From: Diphasiastrum complanatum | Taxonomy: Eukaryota > Streptophyta > Lycopodiopsida > Lycopodiales > Lycopodiaceae | Length of the DNA stretch: 64,000 bases | Reading direction: 5' to 3' | Assembly: GCA_029204225.1 (NCBI GenBank) | Contig: CM055111.1 | Location: 10,682,785-10,746,784, forward strand | The notes under the pieces: generated by a model | The model's input: only the letters and a program-made list of their open reading frames with translations | Told to the model about the DNA's origin: nothing | Databases searched by the model: none | In this document: positions 27,175 to 40,292 of the stretch, in pieces | How positions within the stretch are numbered: position 1 is the stretch's first letter | Layout of the letters: the number at the start of each line of letters is the position of its first letter | Translations under genes and position numbers: made by a program

Positions 27175-28336
27175 TGTGAAAGTACTATACTTTAGGACCA
27201 TAAATGGATCTACAAAAGATCCACAAGAGTGATTGGATGCTTGCTTTACAACTTATCAAAAAACTAGACACAAAAAAGTTGATCTAGATTGGCAATTTGA
27301 CAATCAACAAGCAAGAACAATTAATAGCATTGATCAATCACTAAATCCAACTTGGAACGTGTGTACTATAGGCTGTAGTATGGCCTTAAAGCAGAGAATC
27401 AAGTACAAATCAATTTGATTGCATTTGGATCACAAAAACTCAATGTACAATGTGGAGTAGCTCAAGATTGTCAATGAGCTCCAAAAATATTCTATCTTAT
27501 CACTATGGGAGCTTGGAATACATAGCAAAAGTGACTTCCTTTGTGAAGTTAGGTGGATTTCTAGCATGTAATACGGAAGTTAACTTGGCTCTCTTGCCCT
27601 AATTTGCAACCCTAGCCTAATTCCTAGAGTCATGCCTAGTAGGTGACTAGTTGGTCATTTTTCACTTAAACTTAGGTGTAGGTCCTATAATCTAGGAATC
27701 ACTACCAAAATGACATGACCACCCTTTAGAATTGTTCTAACCTAAACTAGGATAGGTTACCCACGTGGAACCATGACCTCAATCTTCACACTAACCTAAA
27801 TCAAAATGAATCAACTGCACATAAATGTCTCTTCAAATCATCCCTACAAGATTAGGTTGAATCAAAATGCAATAATGAATCCAAACTATTCTCCAAAACA
27901 AGCAAAATTGAACACAATCTTAGCTAGAATTGCATTCGACTATGATGAGTACTTGTCAAAACCTTTGGGTTGACCCCAAAATTGACTTTTAATGACCTCA
28001 TAAGTCTAAGAAAGACCTATTACATCACCAATAATGATGATCTACCTTCCTATTGAATGATTGGAAACTATTCTTTGTGATTGACTCCACAAATCGAGTA
28101 GCATCAAAAAGAAGAAAGCACAAAATACTTGCTATTTTGCTCCAATTGATAAGAGATGACCTCAACTCGGATTTTGAAGCTAAAAAGCCTATAAATAAAA
28201 AATCATTAGATCTCTCTTCACTCAAACTGATCAAAGATTCAAAGTACAAATCATAGATTGTTTCTAGATAGCAATCAATGCTTGAGTTGCATCAAAATCT
28301 ATGATTCTAGCATGAATTATAGCTCATTTATTGGAA
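27175..28336 (-). repeat. Possible copia LTR
   Basis: Non-coding sequence between two minus-strand primer-binding sites. Its left end begins TG next to the first site, consistent with a 5' LTR of the gag-RT copy. The right boundary is not defined and no second copy was seen. Confidence 0.35.
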
Positions 28337-28350
28337 TGGCTCTGATACCA
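28337..28350 (-). other. Primer-binding site for initiator tRNA-Met (minus strand)
   Basis: The plus strand reads TGGCTCTGATACCA, an exact 14 bp match to the site of the young element at 54619. It marks another minus-strand retroelement whose body is not recognisable here. Confidence 0.65.
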
Positions 28351-31300
28351 GTAGCTCGGATCTGAGCATTTTAGGGCTTATATGAATTCATCATAACCTA
28401 ACCATAACATCCAACATAATAGGTCATTAGATCCACCCTAATTTGGAGTCAAGATCTCAAGATCCAAAAACAATGTAAGACTTGCTATTTTTAGCTCCTA
28501 GAATCTCTCTAGCCTATCTATGCAGATTTTGGCCTCATTCCAAAGGTACCATTCCAAAGCTAGGTTATTGATTTGACATAGAAAAAAGTTTCCTATGCTT
28601 TTGGCACGTGTGACATCCCACCACATGGCCTCAATGCGATTTACAAGTGTAATTTACAAACTAGCTTGTGTAATTTTAACAATGTGATGGAAGCCAAAAG
28701 AGAAGTCTCTCAAGAGGAGAGATTGGAGCACCCAAATCTCAAGTCCATGGAAGCTTGGTGCGAAAGGGAGCTTGGTTTTGAGCTATCAAGGCCCTTGGTA
28801 AAATCAATATAAGCTTGATGGTGTATGTGTCTTTGGAAGTGTTAAGATGTCATCCATAAGCGTTGCTACAAGATAATCACAATTTGCTCATCCTATCCTA
28901 GCACAAGAGACTTTGATGGACCTAATTTATTTGCATCTTTGGTAGATGATCATTGTGGATTTGTGGATATTTTCTTTGGTCACAAGAATATTGACTATTG
29001 ATACCATTGATGAGTTCAATATTTCTATGAAGAGTCAATTTTATGGTTGTGATGAGTTCACATTTTTTGATCCTTTTGTTGGTATGGATATGTTTCTTAT
29101 TGAGAGGGAGTACTTTTAGATATCCACATCTAAATATCTTGTGATGAACAAAATCCATGACATCGTTATGAAAGATCATGAAATTGATCTTGAGGTGCTT
29201 CATGAATATCGAGAAGAATTTGGCTGTCGACTTTCAATGCTTCTCTTAGTTCTAGAAACATTGATGTTGGTTAGATATTTGATGAATCTAGCAAGTGAAA
29301 TGAATTATGTAAAATACAATCCGTGTAAAGTACGTATAATCACTTAACTCCAAATATGCTATTTGGACTACCCATTAACGCTATAATATACAATGTATGT
29401 AAAATTGCTAATTTTGAACTCTATGTGCTAATTGCTGATGATAATAAATGTTTTACAATACAAGAATAAGAAAACAACTAGAGAATATGTATAAGAATAA
29501 ATTGTGTAGACATTTATGATTATGTACTCCTGGTAGTACTTGAGATACTCTAAAGCCAATTCATCTTGATGCTTTACCAAACGGGTTTGGCATTGAAAAG
29601 AGTATTGCAAGTAGTTCTAAGTGGTTTCCATGAGAGTTCGCCCCACTTTCATCATGGTGAACGAAATGCGATTTTTTGCTTTTTTGGTAGAAGTGGCTTA
29701 TTCCACTTGGAAGAGCCTTGAGAAGTGCCCAGGTTGCTTTTAAAATGACATGAATGATTTTTAATGGGCACTGGAAAGACCATCTCAAATTTCACCAACT
29801 ATTACACTTATATCCAAAATTAGTTTAAAATGTGCTAGAAAATATTTTCAGGCACCATGATATAACTGTATTTCTTGCGTGTCTATAACATTCCATGCAA
29901 ATCTAATCTGCATATGCATAACTTGATAGCTTGGATAATTGAATCGACTAGTATACTTTAAAGATGCATAAGGCTTAACAGATTCCTCACCATTGAATGA
30001 CAACATCGGTTGCAATTATAATGTTACACCAAAAACATTGAAATGCAGAAAAGAGTTTAGGACCAAGAATGAATGAGTGAACTTACAGCTCTTTCAGCAT
30101 AATCCCACTTAAACAGATATTCCTGAACAATTATTGGTGTTCAATGACGTACAAGTCAACAGAATTGGATTTATTGATCAACTTAACATGCCATCTACAA
30201 CCTATTTGAGATGCAACCACAGTATTATGACACTCCGCACTTTCCTTCTCTCTCGAGGTCACCTACAACAAATCACGAAGTAGGCTGCTTCCAACAGAGG
30301 CTCGATTTGCAGCTCGGTTACTACCAAAGTCTCGTCGATTTGATTCACGAGCTATGCGACTACCAAACTGCAAATTTTACTGAGCATCATCAGAATCTAA
30401 ATACATGTCAAGTCTATATAGCATTGTAACAATGGGGCCAGTCTTAAAATTCACTACAAGTTCCTCTTCTATTTTGGAAAAAAGAACTTTCTTCTCCAAT
30501 CATTTGTAAACTGCATAACTTTTTTACGGTTACCCCCAAAGTATAAAAAGAATGTGGTGGGACATACAGATTCGATCGTGCAAGCATACAACTTGATCAA
30601 GAAGACTTCATGATGGATCTAGGACCTCTGTGTATGCATGAACTTTTCGGTGAATGGCTATATACTGATGTTAAGTCTAGGATAGAACTAGACATGAAAA
30701 GGAAATATGAAACCTCCAGATATGTAGTTTCTACCAAAAAGTCTTAGACCAACATATCCATTGCACATTGCTCAGACCAAATGTTAGGACACCCCCACTC
30801 ACTTCATCAACGCTAGAGAGTAGGTGCAAGGCACATGCACAAGCATACTTCCACATCTGCTTTCATACATTTGCACAAAGACCAACATACAAAGTTTCTC
30901 ACTTGTCCACAGATGAAGGGCAATCATGATGGAGGCTAGCACTAAAGAGCAAAGCCAATCAAATAGAGGAGTCCCTACTTCTCTGTAGAAAATAAGATAT
31001 AAGGAAACTCTACACTTCACCACTTCAACTTAATCCAAACCCAACTACGTAGCATAGCTCCTGATGGGCAAAATCAAGAACATTCATTGCTGAATAGCAT
31101 TCATTGGTATTCTGACACATGAACCCTGAGGGCTGGAATTTAAAAAATACATGTTATGAAGCTTGCCATAGTATGAAAGGATCAGTAAAAACATGAGTCA
31201 TTTGATAATGGAACATACTCTGTCAAAAACCTTCCAACTATACTGCTATTGGGTGGAAATATGACCTTAGAAATCATCATGAAAACATCATTCCTTTTAA

Positions 31301-33237
31301 TAGTTCAAATGACAACTTTAACTCAAAATAATATGCATTTACAGCGGTGAATCGCTGCAACATATATATTGAATAGAAAACTTTTGGCGTATCATCTTTT
31401 TGATGAACATCATTATCTTTGTGTATTAAGCATTGTGCTTGTCTCATCATGCAATATCAGGCTCAGAAATATGACGATATAACATTTGGAGCATCCATGA
31501 GGCACACCTGGTTCTTTATAAGCTTTTGCGCATTTAGGGCTACTTATTGGTATCAAATACACAGTTCATGAGGTTTAACTGGTCCTCTATTTTGAGCTTA
31601 CATCTATCAGAGTAACTGTATTTGGAAGAATCTAAGGCGAGAATAACCCTAACATTGGTACACATAACGTAATAAGAATAGCAATTCTTCAAAGAAAGAT
31701 CAACTATTTTACTTTTACGTGCTTAATTCAGAGGAGACGCAAGTTGTGAAGGGATCAATCAAAAGCCCACCTCTCCTGGCAGCTGATTGAATTCTGCAGT
31801 TGTCTTGGATGGGTTAGCCTTAAAGGGCTTCTTGTTTGTTATCTGCAAGTGTATTCTACGGAGATAATGTAATAAACACAGTTTTGGGAGATCTTCATTT
31901 TTCAGCAAAAGATGGGTGGCGACAACCTTCTTGCTTTGAAATCTTTAAGAGAGATTTCAATGCCAACTTTTGACATGGTTTATAATCCTACGGATCTTTA
32001 GTTACATTGATTTTAAGCAGGAATTGCAATGATTGATCCAAAGTATCTCACCAACCATCACAACTTTAGTATGCCATTATTTTGCAACAAAATGTTTAGA
32101 TTAGAGAGAAGGGTATGCAGAGTGTACACAACCTCCCAATCTTATCCCTGCCATTCCTATGGTGGAAGCTCACTAATCATGACACATGCTCCATGAATGT
32201 GACTACTTCCTCATGCATGCCTCACATCATCCTTTGCTACTCCTCAATTAATATTTCCAGTCAAAATTTCTGCTATTTTATGGCATTGGACTTTCACTGC
32301 ATGGTCTTTAGCATATATAGTCTACTATTAAACATGTATATTTTGTAGAATCTTGTATATATACGATATTTTGTTGAAAGGGGAGAGGTAAGAATGTATG
32401 ACTAGGACCATTTGAAATATTACTAGGGAATTTTATTGAACATTAGCAATCATATGGTCGTTAACATAGTTGGACCTATGGTTACAATCCTTATTTGATT
32501 AATTGATAAGCTTAGGCCGAATGGATGTGGTAGGAGCCTTCTTGCTTCTAGGTGCTGTGATATTTGCTCCATGGGTTTTTTTACTGAGAATTGAGGGCAC
32601 TTTTTGGAAGTCTGTTTGAGTATTTTTTTATGCCAAAATTGAGAAATCACCCAATTAGATAGTGTGGATCAGTGCTCACGAAAAACCTACAAAGATGATA
32701 TCCTCCTTTGTTGTACCTCTTTATCTGATCATCTTGGCAATGTGCAATCTAATTTATAGCTTACAAAGCTCTAGCCTTATGCCACATTTGTCTTTCAAAT
32801 AACTGAAACCGATAATCCAGGATAATAGTTCTAGTGATATTCGTCATCTTAGCTTATCTAAAGTTCAGTATATCCAGTCTAACCCATGGCTTCCATTGCC
32901 AATGCTGTTAATATATTTTTGGAATTTAGCCAAACCTGGACCTAATGAGGAGATTGCCAAAGAGTCCATTGATGTGTTGGAAAATACACCTTTGCTTTAG
33001 GACCAATCACATGCCACAAAGCCCATTACACTCACAAGCGGTCAGATATTAGGTTAAGCCTACCTTTGCACACCCCCGTTACTCTTTGAGAGGTATTCAC
33101 TCCAGATAAACTACCCACCATGCAGGGGTCCCGCCTGAAACCATCTATAGTAACGAAGACAAAACCGAATCCCCTACAGCCGTGGATATCCGCTTTGTTG
33201 GAAATGAAGGATCAAAAGGTTCACCAGAAAAAATGGA
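28351..33237. other. No gene recognised
   Basis: Nearly 4.9 kb of AT-rich sequence with only short frames. The part right of 28350 may begin with an LTR of the element whose primer-binding site lies there. Nothing in 29-33 kb shows a domain, repeat array or RNA gene that I can support. Confidence 0.4.
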
Positions 33238-34478
33238 TCAACAGAGTAAACTAGCATAAAAAATAGCACAAGCATGAGTAGTATCATGTAACTGTAAATG
33301 ATAAGTAAGAGAACGACCCTGAACAAACTTATGACATGCGAAAAACAAACGAACATAAACAGATTGGCCCTTAGCAAACTCTAAAAAAGACCTAAGACCA
33401 TCAGTCAAGGACTTAGAATGATGGTGAGCTCGCGCCAAATGTGGTCGTGCCTGCACAATAGAATTACGAGGCTTAGTAAGAAAAGAATATAAAGAAACAG
33501 AAACAGCGTGAGGAGAGCGTGGAATACTTGATAGCAGCGGAGGATATCCATTAGCTAGCAAAAATGGATACACACCTGGACGGGTACGAACCGACCTGTC
33601 ATAACTGTAGTCTGGAAAACACAAGTGCTGATCCCAATCGCAACCAGATGGGGAAACAAAGTTACGAATATAATCCCTTAAAATACGATGAAGAACCTCA
33701 AACTAGCTGTCAATAGAAGAGTGATAAGCAGTCCTCATAAAATGGTAATATCCAAAATACGCATAAGGTCGGGTCCAAACCCAAAAGTAAAACGAGCATC
33801 GAGGTCTGGGAAAATAAAACTAGAAGACCATGCAAACGAAAATGTTGGATAAGAAAATACGACCGTATTGTGCAATGGTAATGGTAGAGCGAACAAGAAT
33901 AAAATGTGCCGGTTTTGAAAAACGATCAACCACAACGAGACAAGTATCATGGCCATGATCTGTGCAAGGTAGACCTAACATGAAGTCCATAGAGATGTTA
34001 GTCCACCGGCGGTGGGAAATAGGCCAATGTTGAAGAAGACCAGAAGGCTTAGATCGTGAGTACTGATTACGAGCACAGACTGTACACTGCTGAATAAGAG
34101 CGAGTAACTCAGATTTCATGTGTGGCCAATAAAAGTAAGGTTTCAGACGAGCAAAAAACTTCTGATAACTGTAATGACCCCTGACACGAGAATACTGAGC
34201 ATCATGTAATAAACGAGATGAACATCAAGAAGACTAGGGACACACAAAGCGTCGTAATGATATAAACGATGATCATCAAGAGAGTAAATCTGATGGCATA
34301 TAGATGAAGGAGACTGAGCAGTATGATAAATAGAGCTAAAATCAAGACAAGACTTAGGGTAAAAAACTCCTAAAAGCATGTAAGGATCACTAAAACCTAT
34401 GATATGGAAAAACCCACAACAATATGTAGACTCTAAATCTATCACATTGGGAAAGTTGATCAGAATTGAAATAACCAC
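33238..34478 (-). pseudogene. Ty3/gypsy RNase H end and integrase remnant
   Basis: Read on the minus strand: the RNase H-integrase linker (CLDFSSIYHTAQSPSS), then part of the HHCC zinc finger (KPYFYWPHMKSELLAL, CTVCARNQ). The catalytic core follows (WTNISMDFMLGLPCTDHGHD with its first Asp, then VVVDRFSKPAHFI), and then the integrase C-terminal part (SFLEFAKGQSVYVRL near 33350). Multiple frameshifts break it, and the second and third catalytic acids are not clearly readable. Primary sequence differs from the other Ty3 elements here. A short piece of the same lineage occurs on the plus strand at 63520-63690. Confidence 0.82.
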
Positions 34479-35288
34479 ATGCCCACTAGCAATTCAGCTT
34501 ACTATTAGGTATGGATAGTAAATTAGTGCAAAATTAATGAGATTTACATGAAACATTGGATAATCAATAAGCCCTAATTTTGTTGGCACAAAATGATACA
34601 AAACTATTTTCAAAACATTTCAGAAACTTTCCAAAACGTGTGTTTTTGTCACAATGGTGTTGCTAAGGTAAATAAGAAAAGGGTGAAGGATGGGCACACT
34701 TCCATCCCCCTTCACCTAGCTCAGTTCTCTCCTTTCTCTCGTGTTCCTCTCTCCCTCTCTCTCTCCCTCATGTTTTCCCTTCTGGATCGGGCAGGAATAA
34801 CAGCCGCGAGCTGTGGCTCGGGTTTGGCCGGCCCGAGGGGAGGGAAATGAAAGAGGGGGGGGGGGTCGTGGCATGGCAAGAAAACTTTTGTTTTTATACC
34901 TAAGTGTTGTGCATGCAAACTCATTGTTAAGGTGGGGGGGGGGGGGGGGGGGGAGGAAGGGGATGCATAATGTTGGATGCACTTTTTTTGGTTACACAAG
35001 ATATTTTTTCCGTAGTTATTTTCCAAAACTTTATGGAATTATGATCACATGCTTGCAGTGCATGAAATGCCTTGTGAATGGTGTTAATTGGTTCTGAAGG
35101 CATTAATGTGGTTACAATTTATATTTCATTGCTTAAATGTTAGAATTGTTGTATCCATTGGTATAATTTAATAACACATTCGTCTATAAGAAAACTCAGT
35201 TTTTTAGACATTGTCTTATTAACGTTTATTATACCCGTAATGGATTTAAGAACTAAACGAAATTTTTTAATTTTTCAGTTAAACTGCA
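34479..35288. other. Region upstream of a Ty3 element; two poly(G) runs
   Basis: Holds a CT-rich, then GC-rich patch at 34720-34850 and two G runs (34855-34865 and 34934-34953). By position it should contain the leader of the plus-strand Ty3 element, but no primer-binding site or 5' LTR was seen, so the element seems truncated on this side. Confidence 0.45.
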
Positions 35289-36360
35289 ATGGACAAAGAT
35301 GATGTTCCAGTGATGGGGGACACGGAAATCCGTCCGGCATCACCGGCCAGTGATGACACGGAAATCCAACCAGCATCACCAGACAGTGATGAGCCCTCGA
35401 CTCTAATAAATTATTGCACATTTTGGGCAAGGCAGTACTGGAACCTCACCAGAGTAATAAGCAACGTGATAACCAAATGCAGAACCTCTTTAACCATACA
35501 CAAGCCATCACCTCAACTAACTTGGGCTACCAACCGGAGATTTTTTTCGGCGATAAAAAATTCAAGCGCCCGGAAGTTGTTGAGGACTGGGTAAATTGTT
35601 GGACAAGCTATTTAAGCTTGCACAATGTCCCAGAGGATAAGCGGATATCCTCGGTTCTATTGTTTCTGGAAGGCAAGGCCTCCTCTTGGTCGAGGGAACT
35701 TTCCACAAAACCGGTGACTGGGGCTGGATTCCTAGCGGAATTCCGTAAAGCTTTGTCACGATAGACGAGTCCGAGCTGTATATTCGTTTTATCAACTGCA
35801 AGATGGGCAACCGAGAACTGGACGGTTATGTCCAAGAGTTCTTGGATTCTTTGGCCGAGGTGCCGCTGTTTGATTGTAAGTTGGCACAATGGCAGTTCAT
35901 CTCTGGACTGCCAATGGCAGTTCATCTCTACCAATGTAAGTTGTAAGTTGGCACAATGGCAGTTCATCTCTAGTCTGCCAACCGACTATCAAAATGAGTG
36001 TAAATGGAATATCCTCCATTCACTGGAAGATGCTATCCGTGTGGCCAAGGCCTATGATAGCACCGTTGTTGCCTCACGAAAAAGCGCGCACGGCCAGACG
36101 GCCCTGAAACCCAAGATGGAAAAGTCAACCAACAAGCGGAAGAAGCAGTTTTTTGACGAGTTGGAAGAGGAGGCATACAAACAGTCAAAGAAGAAAAAGA
36201 ACAAGAAGAAGCTCCTGGTAAAAGACAGCACGGTTGGTAGCGCTCAAGCAAAATTTGTGTTTTCTCTACAATAAACCCGGGCACCGTGCTAAACAGTGTC
36301 CCGAACGGAAAGCAAAGGCGTCAAGTTTCATGGCTGTGGATTTACCGACAGGTAAATTGG
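35289..36360 (+). pseudogene. Ty3/gypsy gag, decayed
   Basis: The frame begins MDKDDVPVMGDTEIRPASPA. Two 36 bp units (35319-35354, 35355-35390) encode a repeated DTEI-PASP-SD motif. The gag core is readable in the second frame (35414-35764) with EDWVNCWTSYLSLHNVPEDK, and continues to a Lys-rich tail near 36180-36215 and a zinc-knuckle relic (about 36260-36310, HRAKQCPERK). A short repeat of GGCACAATGGCAGTTCATCTCT (first 35884, again 35948, with a partial copy between) shows local duplication inside gag. Frameshifts at about 35410, 35760 and 36270 prevent a product. Confidence 0.8.
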
Positions 36361-36367
36361 AAGTCAA

Positions 36368-37300
36368 TTGTTAAATAATTGTGCTTGTGCTTGCAACTTT
36401 AGTACACTTTCTTTCAAGCCTAATGAATTGTTTCGTGTGAGAGGTAATATATTAGGGAAAGACGTAAATGTGCTATTTGATTCAGATAGTACTCACAATT
36501 TTTTGAATGCTCGACTTGTGCAGAAGTTCCTAGTGCCCACCATGGCCAGTGATCACCGTTATGTGGTCTGTCTTGCCTCGGGGTAGGACACTGATATGGG
36601 ATGTCAAAGTCTCAAACTTAGAGCTTCGGATGCAGGACCATGTTGAGCTGTTAGACTTCCATGTCATGAATCTAGACCAAATTGATGTGATCTTGGGCTA
36701 TGAATGGTTTTTTGATAAATCTGATTATTTAGAAATAGATTTAAAAATCATACTATGGTATTTAAGAATAAGTTTGATCAAATTGTCTCTATTTTTGGAG
36801 AGACCGATGTACTTCCATCATCGATGATTTCCTCGGCTGAATTGATAGAGAAACTTCATGATTCTGAGTATGAACTCTTTCATTTGCTTTTAAAATCTCG
36901 TATGCATTGTGATGTTGGTGATGTGAATGTGTTTTCATGCTTTAACACCGAAAGTTCGCATCAGGAACAACAACTATTGCAATATTTGAAACAAGAGTTT
37001 AGTGAAGATTTTCTGAAACAGCTACCTTATGGACTACCACCCACTCGGTCAGTAGACCATAAGATAGATCTTTTGCCCGACAGCCGTCCTATCTTCAGAC
37101 AACCATATCAGTTTAGTCAAAAGGAAGAGGAGGAAGTGGCTAGGCAAATCGAGGAATATCTGAGGATGGGGCACATTAGACCAAGTAAATCTCCATGGGG
37201 AGCGCTTGTCCTTCTTAAGACTCAAGAGCAAGAAAGACGGGGGTTTCTGATTATGTGTAGATTACAAGGGTCTAAACAAACTTACGGTAAAAAATAAATA
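36368..37300 (+). pseudogene. Ty3/gypsy protease and RT start, decayed
   Basis: Protease motif VLFDSDSTHNFLNARLV near 36470, with DSD where the active site DSG is expected. Then the conserved VILGYEWF block (about 36690) and the approach to RT (LPYGLPPTRSVDHKIDLLPD near 37020, SPWGALVLLKTQ near 37190). Frameshifts lie at about 36580, 36760 and 37245. The missing Gly in the protease motif would abolish activity even without the frameshifts. Confidence 0.85.
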
Positions 37301-38400
37301 CCCGTTGCCCAGGATGGATGATCTCATAGACCGGTTGAATGGAGCTAAATACTTCACGAAAATTGATCTATGTACGGGATATCATCAGATCAGGATACAT
37401 CCGGAAGATGTATCTAAGACCGGTTTTAGGACCAGGTTTGGCCACTACGAGTTTCTAGTTTTGCCCTTTGGTTTAACTAATGCTCCGGCTACTTACCAAT
37501 GAACAATTTATTTCGTCCATATTTGGGGCAGTTTATAGTAGTGTTTCTGGATGATATTATGATCTATAGCAGAACACTCAAAGAGCATGCTAGGCATCTC
37601 CGTATTGTCTTACGTAATATCTTAAGACAAGAGAAGCTTTATGCAAAGGAATCAAAGTGCGAATTCTTTAAAAAGGAACTTCTTTACCTTGGTCATAAGA
37701 TCACCTATTTTGGGATCAAGATTGACGAGGAAAAGGTGAAGACGGTAGTGGAATGGCCGGTCCCTCAAACAGTTCGTGAACTTAAGTCATTCTTAGGCTT
37801 CATTGTGTTTTTCCGTAGATTTACAGAGGAGTACTCAAAGATTGTTCCGCCTCTCAACAATTTGTTGAAAGGAGTGAAAAGCCACAAAGGTAGGCCAAGT
37901 CCTCCCATCAGATGGAATGAGAAGTTAGATGAGAGTTTTCGGAAACTCAAGCTTCTAATTGCCTCAACTCCAGTCTTGAGGATAGCGGATCCAGATTTGT
38001 CGTTCGTCATTAACACTGACGCGAGTGATACGGCTATTGGAGCTATTCTCCTACAGGAGGGCCAGCCCGTTGCCTTTGAAAGTAAGAAACTAACCGATGC
38101 GCAGGTCAGATATACTACGTAGGAAAAAGAGCTTTTTGTGGTGATCCATGCTTTGAAATCATGGAGACATTACCTGTATGGTAATAAGTTCGTGGTTAAT
38201 ACAGATCACCAACCTTTAAAGTATTTATGTAATCAGAATGATTTGAGAAGTCGTAAGGCCAGATGGGCAGAACTCATGCAAGAATTTGACTTGGAAGTGT
38301 GGTATATCAAAGGCACCTCTAATCAGGTGGCTGATGCACTTAGCCGAATTGGTGAAGTGAACAAACTTTCCTTCACTGACATCAATACAGACTTTTATCT
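37250..38400 (+). pseudogene. Ty3/gypsy reverse transcriptase and RNase H
   Basis: RT reads [35 protein letters not shown] and [13 protein letters not shown]. After a stop and small deletion at 37500 it resumes with FRPYLGQFIVVFLDDIMIYS, so the FLDD catalytic box is present at about 37545. RNase H follows with INTDASDTAIGAILLQEG (near 38010), a TAG at about 38120, then HALKSWRHYLYGNKFVV and VADALSRIG at about 38330. Domain order and sequence are close to those of the intact element at 48763-54993 but clearly divergent, so this is an older relative. The frame is otherwise well kept over 600 bp stretches. Confidence 0.92.
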
Positions 38401-38412
38401 CTCCCTGAGAGG

Positions 38413-39222
38413 TCTTTGTGAGAAAGACCCACATTTTGGACCAATCTGGAATAGGGTTCTAGCAGTTACATCAAGCGGGACTGATGATCATGGTGATCAG
38501 TCTGGGGGAAGAATAAAAAGGGTGCTGATGACTTCTCTATCCGTAATGGACTTTTGTTTAGGAAAGGGAAGGTTTGTGTGCCTGATGTGGATGTTATTAA
38601 AAGTAAAATTCTTTATGAATGTCGTGACTCACTATGCTCAGGACATCTTGGCATACATCGTACATTAGATTTGGTACGAAGGGACTTTTATTGGCCAAAA
38701 CTCAAGCCCTTTGTAGAATCTTATGTGGTCAAGTGTGATCAATGCTAGTTGAATAAAGCTGAACGACATAAGGCTGGCGGATTGTTGCATCCATTGGATA
38801 TTCCAGATAATAGATGGTCTTTGTGAGAAAGACCCACATTTTGGACCAATCTGGAATAGGGTTCTAGCAGTTACATCAAGCGGGACTGATGATCATGGTG
38901 ATCAGTCTGGGGGAAGAATAAAAAGGGTGCTGATGACTTCTCTATCCGTAATGGACTTTTGTTTAGGAAAGGGAAGGTTTGTGTGCCTGATGTGGATGTT
39001 ATTAAAAGTAAAATTCTTTATGAATGTCGTGACTCACTATGCTCAGGACATCTTGGCATACATCGTACATTAGATTTGGTACGAAGGGACTTTTATTGGC
39101 CAAAACTCAAGCCCTTTGTAGAATCTTATGTGGTCAAGTGTGATCAATGCTAGTTGAATAAAGCTGAACGACATAAGGCTGGCGGATTGTTGCATCCATT
39201 GGATATTCCAGATAATAGATGG
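38413..39222. repeat. Exact 405 bp tandem duplication inside the Ty3 pol
   Basis: Unit one is 38413-38817 and unit two 38818-39222; I see no difference between them. The boundary shows a GG shared at both ends. The unit covers the RNase H-integrase linker and the zinc-binding start of integrase (HLGIHRTLDLVRRDFYWPKL appears twice). The length is divisible by three, so the frame is kept across the junction. Confidence 0.95.
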
Positions 39223-40264
39223 GATAGTATTTCCATGGATTTTGTGGTCGGGTTACCGCAGACGAATAAACAGCATGATGCAATTTGGGTTGTGGTCGAC
39301 CGTCTTACCAAATTGGCTATGTTTATTCCAATAAAGACCACCGTGAAGGCTTCTGATTTAGCTCAGATATTTGTAGAGCGTCTGTTTAGACTTTACGGAT
39401 TACCAAGTGATATTGTGAGCGATCGCGATCCAAGTTCACCGCTCACTTTTGGTCGGCCGTGTTTGTTAAACTAGAGATGATTCTGAGCTTGGGTTCTTCT
39501 GATCATCCTGAGAGGGATGGACAGATGGAAAGAACAAATCAAACGATAGAGCAAATGCTTCGGGCATACGTTTCCCGACGGCAATTTGATTGGGAGAAGT
39601 ATCTTCCATTGATCGAGTTTGCCTGTAACAGTAGTAAGCATTCGGCTACCGGTTATAGCCCGTTTATGCTTATGTACGGATTTGAGCCTAGGTCACCCAT
39701 TGCGGGTAGAGACTCGGATGATCAAGTTTCAGAAGGTAGCGGATTTCCTACATGATATGCAGGAAATGCTACGGATTGCACGTGAAAATGTCTAAGGACT
39801 GACATTATGCAAATCTGAAAAGATCACTGAGAGACTTCCAAGTGGGGGATTGGGTATATTTGAGAATCCTGAAGGATTCGACTGTAATGCGTACCGACAA
39901 GCATTATAAATTGTCCCCTAGATATAGAGGACCGTATAGGATCTTGAAAAAGATCGGCTCCTTAGCTTACCAACTGGAACTCCCGGAAGGATCTCAAGTG
40001 CATCCGGTATTTCACGTAAGTCGACTCAAGAAGAGTCTACGTAAAGGAGAGCATCTTGGATTTGGAGATCAGTTGGACCTGTTGGATGAATCATCGGGTG
40101 TATCTCGACTTGAACCCGAAAAGATCTTGGATACAAGAACTAAACGATTGAGAAATCGTACAGTTACCGAGCATCTGGTTCAATGGAAGGGATGTATAGA
40201 CGATGATGATTCCTGGGAATAGGAAGGAAGCTTAAGGAGGAACTTTCCCAGTTTTAAGTTCTGA
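38554..40264 (+). pseudogene. Ty3/gypsy integrase with C-terminal chromodomain
   Basis: HHCC zinc finger twice because of the duplication (second copy 38959-39153, with a TAG after CDQC). The catalytic core reads WDSISMDFVVGLPQTN near 39220 and VVVDRLTKLAMFIPIK, with the second Asp in SDRDPSS near 39420. After a frameshift at about 39470 come DHPERDGQMERTNQTIEQML (third acid, Glu) and [14 protein letters not shown]. The C-terminal part has WVYLRI ... LSPRYRGPYRILKKIGSLAY and ends with a chromodomain (EPEKILDTRTKRLRN ... EHLVQWKGC). A TAG near 40220 truncates it before the expected end at 40264. The chromodomain places this element among plant chromoviruses, which tend to insert in heterochromatin. 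Confidence 0.9.
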
Positions 40265-40280
40265 GGACAGAACTTGAATA

Positions 40281-40290
40281 AGGGGGGAAG
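40281..40290 (+). other. Polypurine tract
   Basis: AGGGGGGAAG directly before a TG-starting sequence, the standard plus-strand primer of Ty3 elements. It fixes the start of the 3' LTR. Confidence 0.7.
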
Positions 40291-40292
40291 AA

